A stretch of DNA of 10,138 nucleotides from Acidobacteriota bacterium. GTDB taxonomy: Bacteria > Acidobacteriota > UBA6911 > RPQK01 > JAPXNP01. A model generated the notes under the pieces. The model was given only the letters and a program-made list of their open reading frames with translations, was not told where the DNA came from and searched no databases. The position numbers were made by a program, and so were the translations under genes. Positions 4,868 through 10,138 of the stretch are shown here, piece after piece (within the stretch, counting starts at the first letter, position 1; each line of letters begins with the position of its first letter). The DNA lies in assembly GCA_030614585.1 (NCBI GenBank), contig JAUWTT010000092.1, forward strand, positions 1-10,138, written 5' to 3'.

Positions 4868-6973
4868 ATGCAGAGTAGATGGTTGCAAGAAGAGGCTGAT
4901 CAATTCCTGTCCGAATACGGAACGGAGTGGGGTGAGGACTTGGCACTGCGCACTTACTCGGCGCGGTTGCTAGGGGCTGATTCGAATCTGGTTCTCCACG
5001 GCGGTGGTAACACCTCTGTTAAAACTTTACACACAAATCTGTTGGGCGAATTGATCCCTGCCATATTCGTCAAAGGATCGGGGCATGATCTGGCTACGAT
5101 CGAGCCGAGTGGTCACGCCGGCTTGGAACTCGACCATCTCCTTCGGCTGCGAAAGCTTCGAGAACTGAACGACGATGCCATGGTGAAGGAGATCAGATCA
5201 CGTCTTCTTGACTACCGGTCCCCAAACCCGTCAATTGAGACGCTGGTTCACGCTTTTTTGCCGGCCAAGTTCATCGATCATACTCATGCTGATGCGATCC
5301 TGGGCCTTACGAATCAGGTTGAGGGAAGGGAACTGGTCAAAGCAGCATTCGGCGACGAGGTTGTTATCATCGACTATGTGAAGCCCGGTTTCGATCTTGC
5401 CCGGGCAACAGTGGAGGCCGCGGAGGCACTTCCTGAAGCGAAGGCTGCCGTCTGGATGCTGCATGGGTTGGTGACGTGGGGTGAAACGGCAGGAGAAGCA
5501 TACGAGACGACTATTCGGTTGGTGACTAGAGCCGAAGAGTTTCTGGCGCAAAGACAGGACTCTCCCCTTCAGATTGCGGTCTCAACTGAGATCGACAAGG
5601 CAAAGGCCAGGTGGAATGATGTGGCCCCAACTTTGCGTGGGCTTCTCGCTGAATCGTCCGGCAACCTGGATCGTCCCTATCTTCCCCTGATTCTGAAGCC
5701 GCTTTTCAGCCGTCCTGCGCTGGATTTTGTCGACTCCGACACAGGCAGGGAGTTGGCGCTGACTCCGCCCCTCACCTCAGATCACTTAATTCGGACAAAA
5801 CCATATCCACTCTGGATTGATACGCCAGAATGGGGCGACCTGTCCCGATTGGAAACTCAACTACGCGAAAGTGTGGCGACATACCGAACCGACTATGAAG
5901 CGTATGTTATGCGCAACAGTGAATCCGGCGAAAGTGGGCTGAAGGTATTCGATTCCGCCCCTCGAGTAGTGATGATGCCGGGGCTGGGCGTCATCTGTTC
6001 GGGGAAGGATATCCATGAAGCCAGGATCTGTGTGGATGTTACGGCCCACACCCTGGATATGAAGGCCCAAATCGGGGGTGGGGGAGCCTACCGGGGGATG
6101 TTGGAGGGCGAACTCTTTTCGATGGAATACCGGGGACTCCAGCACGCGAAATTGCGACAGGACGAGCCTCCGTTGCGCCGCCAGGTAGCTATCGTGACAG
6201 GGGCTGCGGGAGCGATCGGTGCTGGAATCTGCAGAGGACTTCTCGAGCAGGGTTGTCATGTTGCGGTTACCGATCTTCCCGGCCCTCGTTTGGACAGTCT
6301 GGTGGAGCAACTTGGTGAGCAGTTTGGTCCCCGAGTCATCAGTGTCGCCATCGATGTCACTGACCGGGAGTCAGTTTCAGAGGGCTTCAATTCGGTTGTT
6401 TCTGAGTGGGGTGGAGTTGATTTGGTGATCGTTAACGCCGGCATTGCTCTCGTATCCTCGCTGGAAGAGATGGAGTTGGAGGTATTCCGCCGCCTGGAAC
6501 GAGTCAACATCGAGGGGACCCTCTTGATGCTGGCGGAGGCAGGTCGACGTTTCAGACGTCAGGGAATTGGTGGAGACATTGTTCTACTCTCGACGAAGAA
6601 CGTATTTGCGCCCGGGGCCCGATTTGGGGCTTATAGTGCGACAAAGGCAGGCGCGCACCAGTTGGCAAGGATTGCCAGTTTGGAATTAGCCGAAATCGGT
6701 GTGCGTGTGAATATGGTGGCACCGGATGCCGTTTTCGGTGAAAGCGATAGGAAGTCAGGGCTTTGGGCGGAAGTCGGACCCGATCGGATGAAGGCTCGGG
6801 GGTTGGATGAAAAATCCCTTCAGGAGTATTACCAGACCCGTAACCTGCTGAAGAGCAAGGTGACCGCTGAACATGTCTCCAACGCTGTTCTCTTCTTCGC
6901 GACTCGACAGACACCAACCTCGGGCGCGACGATTCCTGTGGACGGGGGCCTCCCCGATGCAACACCGAGGTAG
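4868..6973 (+). CDS. Bifunctional class II aldolase / short-chain dehydrogenase (RhaD-ADH, YuxG type)
   Basis: This 701-residue fusion joins a class II (zinc) aldolase domain, about residues 20-400, to a Rossmann short-chain dehydrogenase, about 437-695. The architecture is that of the rhamnulose-1-phosphate aldolase / alcohol dehydrogenase family. The aldolase half should cleave a ketose 1-phosphate to dihydroxyacetone phosphate and an aldehyde such as lactaldehyde. GGGNTS (45-50) and SGHD (71-74) are phosphate-loop motifs, PSIET (121-125) may hold the catalytic acid, and His138, His140 and His199 are zinc ligands. The dehydrogenase half has TGAAGAIG (444-451), NAG (523-525), Ser575, and Tyr589 and Lys593 in YSATK. 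Asp469 at the end of strand 2 favours NAD over NADP. GGAGG ends 8 nt before the ATG. Length matches the family. No rhaA or rhaB homologue is adjacent, so rhamnose as substrate is not shown. Confidence 0.9.
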   Translation: MQSRWLQEEADQFLSEYGTEWGEDLALRTYSARLLGADSNLVLHGGGNTSVKTLHTNLLGELIPAIFVKGSGHDLATIEPSGHAGLELDHLLRLRKLRELNDDAMVKEIRSRLLDYRSPNPSIETLVHAFLPAKFIDHTHADAILGLTNQVEGRELVKAAFGDEVVIIDYVKPGFDLARATVEAAEALPEAKAAVWMLHGLVTWGETAGEAYETTIRLVTRAEEFLAQRQDSPLQIAVSTEIDKAKARWNDVAPTLRGLLAESSGNLDRPYLPLILKPLFSRPALDFVDSDTGRELALTPPLTSDHLIRTKPYPLWIDTPEWGDLSRLETQLRESVATYRTDYEAYVMRNSESGESGLKVFDSAPRVVMMPGLGVICSGKDIHEARICVDVTAHTLDMKAQIGGGGAYRGMLEGELFSMEYRGLQHAKLRQDEPPLRRQVAIVTGAAGAIGAGICRGLLEQGCHVAVTDLPGPRLDSLVEQLGEQFGPRVISVAIDVTDRESVSEGFNSVVSEWGGVDLVIVNAGIALVSSLEEMELEVFRRLERVNIEGTLLMLAEAGRRFRRQGIGGDIVLLSTKNVFAPGARFGAYSATKAGAHQLARIASLELAEIGVRVNMVAPDAVFGESDRKSGLWAEVGPDRMKARGLDEKSLQEYYQTRNLLKSKVTAEHVSNAVLFFATRQTPTSGATIPVDGGLPDATPR

Positions 6974-7317
6974 GCTTGGGACTTGAGGGGTTGAGTCTTG
7001 AGTCCTGGGTCTTGAGTCTTGGGTCTTGCTCGTGCTCGTAATCGTAATCGATTCACCCTCAGCGAACTTGGCGTCTTTGCGTCTTGGCGGAGGATAACCT
7101 TCCAGGTTGTCTCTTGGGTCGGGAGGCTTGGGACCGTGGGACAGGTATCCTTGCATGTCTTGAAGAGGGTGCAGGAGTTGCGGTGTGGGGTCATGGCCTT
7201 GGAACTGCGGACCTCCACTTCCAAACTCTGGCACCCATTCTCCCCCAAGACTCAAGTCTCAAGACCCAAGACGCGAGCTCTCCGAAAGACGGAGTTATCC
7301 ACTATAATTCAGTTTGC
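6974..7317. repeat. Short-period tandem repeat island upstream of ruvA
   Basis: This gap has no supportable gene. Five in-phase heptads (A/G)GTC(T/C)TG fill 6994-7028. Four hexads of the type (A/C)TCGT(A/G) follow at 7029-7052, and GCGTCTT-containing octads at 7070-7090. Inverted heptads (CAAGACT, CAAGTCT, CAAGACC, CAAGACG) fill 7246-7273. GTCTTGGGTCTTG at 7016-7028 and CAAGACCCAAGAC at 7260-7272 form an exact 13-bp inverted repeat enclosing 231 bp. An imperfect hairpin, GACAGGTA / TGCATGTC, lies at 7140-7159. The structure suggests a decayed miniature element or slippage-grown repeats. There is no transposase. Confidence 0.75.
7303..7308 (+). promoter_or_regulatory. -10 box of the ruvA promoter
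   Basis: A perfect TATAAT ends 9 nt before the ruvA ATG. No good -35 or TGn extension is present. Initiation would fall about 1-4 nt upstream of the ATG, making ruvA nearly leaderless. The nearest Shine-Dalgarno-like GGAG (7291-7294) is 23 nt from the ATG, too far to act. Motif-only call. Confidence 0.45.
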
Positions 7318-7914
7318 ATGATTGCTCGTCTTAAGGGAGTTTTGTCTTCGAAATCCGCTGACCGGCTAATAGTCGATGTGCAGGGAGTCGGATATGAGGT
7401 ATTGATCCCTTTTTCTACCTACTTTGAATTGGGGGAAACCGGCGATAGCATCGACCTGCTGATCTACACTTATGTCCGCGAGGACACCCTGAAGCTGTAC
7501 GGATTCAGAACTGAGAAGGAAAAACAGTTGTTTCTTCTGTTGATCCAGATTTCTGGAATCGGGCCGAAGCTTGGGATCGCCATTCTTTCCGGTCTTCCGG
7601 TGGATGAATTGGTTGCTGCGGTTTCCGCCTCTGATATTCCCCGGTTGTCGAGCATCCCCGGTGTGGGAAAGAAAACTGCTGAACGAATCGCTCTTGAGCT
7701 CAAGGATCGGATTTCAGCACTTTTTGCCGAACTTTCGCCGGGAGCTCAACTTGGTATCACGAGCTCAACTCAGAGAGATGTGATTTCTGCACTAGTGAAT
7801 CTGGGATATCCTAGGAATAAGGCAGAGACAGTGGTTTCGAGGGTCTTAAGAGAAGGCGAGATCGATCGCTTTGAAACGCTCCTCAGGAAGTCCTTACGGG
7901 AGTTGTCTGGCTGA
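7318..7914 (+). CDS. ruvA: Holliday junction branch migration complex subunit RuvA
   Basis: RuvA forms tetramers that clamp four-way DNA junctions and load RuvB rings for branch migration during recombination repair. This 198-residue protein is of normal length and has all three domains. The N-terminal OB fold begins MIARLKGVL and contains DVQGVGYEVLIP. Domain II has two helix-hairpin-helix motifs, QISGIGPKLG and SIPGVGKKTAE. The C-terminal domain III (about 150-198, RDVISALVNLGYPRNKAE) contacts RuvB. The ATG at 7318 is chosen because MIARLKG is the canonical RuvA start; the frame is open back to 7084, but that stretch is translated repeat DNA. The stop is 2 bp before ruvB. No ruvC is seen upstream. 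Confidence 0.97.
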   Translation: MIARLKGVLSSKSADRLIVDVQGVGYEVLIPFSTYFELGETGDSIDLLIYTYVREDTLKLYGFRTEKEKQLFLLLIQISGIGPKLGIAILSGLPVDELVAAVSASDIPRLSSIPGVGKKTAERIALELKDRISALFAELSPGAQLGITSSTQRDVISALVNLGYPRNKAETVVSRVLREGEIDRFETLLRKSLRELSG

Positions 7915-7916
7915 TT

Positions 7917-8942
7917 ATGAGTCAAGAACGAGTGATGGATCCGTCCCATGAGGATGACGAGGTTGTCTTTGAGAACAGTCTGCGGCCTCGTCAGTTAGGT
8001 GAGTTTATCGGCCAGCATCATGTAAAGGAAAACCTGGCCATTGGAATTGAAGCTGCACGGGGGCGGTCCGAAGCCCTGGATCATGTCCTGCTCTTCGGTC
8101 CTCCGGGGCTCGGCAAAACGACGCTCGCTCAGATCGTCGCCAATGAGATGGGTGTTAGTTTCAGGTCAACTTCAGGACCTGCGATTGAAAAGCGAGGAGA
8201 TCTGGCAGCTATCCTCACCAACCTTTCAGAGAACGACGTCCTCTTCATTGATGAGATCCATCGGTTGCATCCAGCGGTGGAAGAGATTCTTTACCCAGCG
8301 ATGGAGGATTTCCAGATCGACATAATCATTGGTGAAGGTCCTGGAGCGCGCTCCATCAAGATTGATGTCCCTAACTTCACGCTGATTGGCGCAACTACGC
8401 GGACAGGCCTCTTGACGTCCCCCTTGAGAGCACGCTTCGGCATAATCCAACGACTCGATTTCTATGACGTTGAGAGTCTTACCTCAATCGTGAATCGTTC
8501 AGCAGATATCCTCGAAGTTTCGATTGAAGATATAGGGGCAGTTGAGATTGGCCGTCGAAGTCGCGGGACGCCCCGTATCGCCAATCGTTTACTGCGGCGG
8601 GTGAGAGATTACGCCCAGGTGCGTGCGGACGGAGTCATAACCTCTGAGGTTGCGCGCATGGGACTGGAAATGATGAATGTGGACCGGTTTGGCTTCGACG
8701 AAATCGACCGAAAACTTTTGCTGACCATCATTGAGAAGTTTGGCGGTGGTCCAGTAGGCCTCAGCACGATTTCGGCTGCAATAAGTGAAGAGAAGGATGC
8801 GATTGAAGACATCTATGAACCTTACCTGATTCAGATAGGATTCCTGAATCGAACTCCCCGAGGTAGGACGGTGACTCGTCTGGCTTATGACCACTTTCGT
8901 ACTTCTCCGTCTGAAGGTCCGCAGCCGGAACTGTTCAACTGA
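7917..8942 (+). CDS. ruvB: Holliday junction branch migration ATPase RuvB
   Basis: RuvB is the AAA+ hexameric motor that pulls DNA through the RuvA-bound junction. The protein has 341 residues (E. coli about 336). It shows the LRPRQLGEFIGQ lead-in (22-33), Walker A GPPGLGKTT (61-69), TSGP (85-88), Walker B LFIDEIHRL (109-117), YPAMED (126-131), IGEGPGARSIKID (138-150), sensor 1 GATTR (158-162), the arginine-finger RARFG (171-175) and a C-terminal winged helix ending in the RTPRGR motif. The ATG is 2 bp after the ruvA stop. An in-frame ATG at 7935 would remove only six poorly conserved residues and cannot be excluded. Coupled ruvA-ruvB is the usual arrangement. Confidence 0.97.
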   Translation: MSQERVMDPSHEDDEVVFENSLRPRQLGEFIGQHHVKENLAIGIEAARGRSEALDHVLLFGPPGLGKTTLAQIVANEMGVSFRSTSGPAIEKRGDLAAILTNLSENDVLFIDEIHRLHPAVEEILYPAMEDFQIDIIIGEGPGARSIKIDVPNFTLIGATTRTGLLTSPLRARFGIIQRLDFYDVESLTSIVNRSADILEVSIEDIGAVEIGRRSRGTPRIANRLLRRVRDYAQVRADGVITSEVARMGLEMMNVDRFGFDEIDRKLLLTIIEKFGGGPVGLSTISAAISEEKDAIEDIYEPYLIQIGFLNRTPRGRTVTRLAYDHFRTSPSEGPQPELFN

Positions 8943-8948
8943 GGAGAA

Positions 8949-9956
<1,008 letters not shown>

Positions 9957-10006
9957 ATTTCCTTGCGAATAGTAGAATAGAAGCTGGAGCAGGCGGAACT
10001 AGAGCT

Positions 10007-10138
10007 GTGACGACAAGTCGAGTAGGGTATTTCAGCAAACTGGCCAACACCGGTATCAAGCAGGCTCTCTGGGCGTCCGTGCTTCTCCTTTCCTCTCTCG
10101 GATTAGCGGTGTTGAGTTCCATTGCCCGCGCTAACGGG
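10007..10138 (+). CDS. N-terminus of a membrane protein (partial), possibly DUF58 or transglutaminase-like
   Basis: A GTG at 10007 opens a frame of 44 codons without a stop to the window edge. It starts VTTSRVGYFSKLANTG (the initial V read as Met), followed by a hydrophobic stretch of about 20 residues (ALWASVLLLSSLGLAVLSS) that looks like a transmembrane helix or uncleaved signal anchor. It lies 50 bp after the MoxR gene. In MoxR operons the next genes are usually a DUF58 protein and a multi-helix transglutaminase-like (TgpA) protein, and either can begin with membrane helices. The sequence is too short to choose. No strong Shine-Dalgarno site precedes the GTG (GGCGGA is the nearest), so the start is tentative. 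Confidence 0.55.
   Translation, partial: MTTSRVGYFSKLANTGIKQALWASVLLLSSLGLAVLSSIARANG

Noticed and set aside
4868..6973. Part of a rhamnose catabolic operon
   Set aside because: The enzyme family fits, but neither neighbour is a rhamnose isomerase, kinase, mutarotase or transporter.
6994..7273. CRISPR-like array
   Set aside because: Units are 7 bp, contiguous and without unique spacers, and no cas gene is present.
7084..7317. Possible 78-residue extension of ruvA, and another open frame at 7019-7321
   Set aside because: They translate tandem repeats and hairpins; canonical RuvA begins MIARLKG at 7318.

Overview
This window comes from a bacterial chromosome. It holds housekeeping genes around a small carbohydrate-catabolism cluster. 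Nothing fixes the phylum: base composition is moderately GC-rich, start codons are mixed (ATG, GTG, possibly TTG), and intergenic spacers carry short-period repeats and hairpins of a kind common in environmental bacteria. I see no plasmid, phage, transposase, CRISPR, tRNA or rRNA signal.

Positions 1-2629, minus strand, carry a purine-biosynthesis operon in the order purF, purM, purN. PurF is the iron-sulfur, propeptide-bearing (Bacillus-like) amidophosphoribosyltransferase. PurM is AIR synthetase. Only the first 14 codons of purN are inside the window, and its ATG overlaps the purM stop.

Positions 2630-2950 form a divergent promoter region. A TGn-extended -10 box sits directly before purF on the minus strand. 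A sigma-70-like promoter (TTGAAA, 17 bp, TATCAT) faces the other way and is followed by a structured leader.

Positions 2951-6973, plus strand, carry three catabolic genes. The first is an LsrF-type aldolase/thiolase. The second, 4 bp later, is a ribulose-phosphate-3-epimerase-family protein that most resembles LsrE. After a repeat-rich gap of 314 bp comes a 701-residue class II aldolase / short-chain dehydrogenase fusion of the RhaD-ADH (YuxG) type. LsrF-like and RhaD-like chemistry can both release dihydroxyacetone phosphate, so the cluster probably breaks down a phosphorylated sugar or AI-2-like compound. No kinase, isomerase, transporter or regulator is visible. This is the most unusual gene content here.

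Positions 6974-7317 are a gap packed with 7-, 6- and 8-bp tandem repeats, with the 7-mers repeated in inverted orientation near the far end.

Positions 7318-10138, plus strand, carry ruvA and ruvB (Holliday-junction branch migration), a MoxR-family AAA+ ATPase and the start of a membrane protein, closely packed and probably co-transcribed. I found no clearly new defence or mobile system. The best leads are the lsrF/lsrE-like/aldolase module, the repeat islands, and -10 boxes placed for leaderless transcripts at purF and ruvA.
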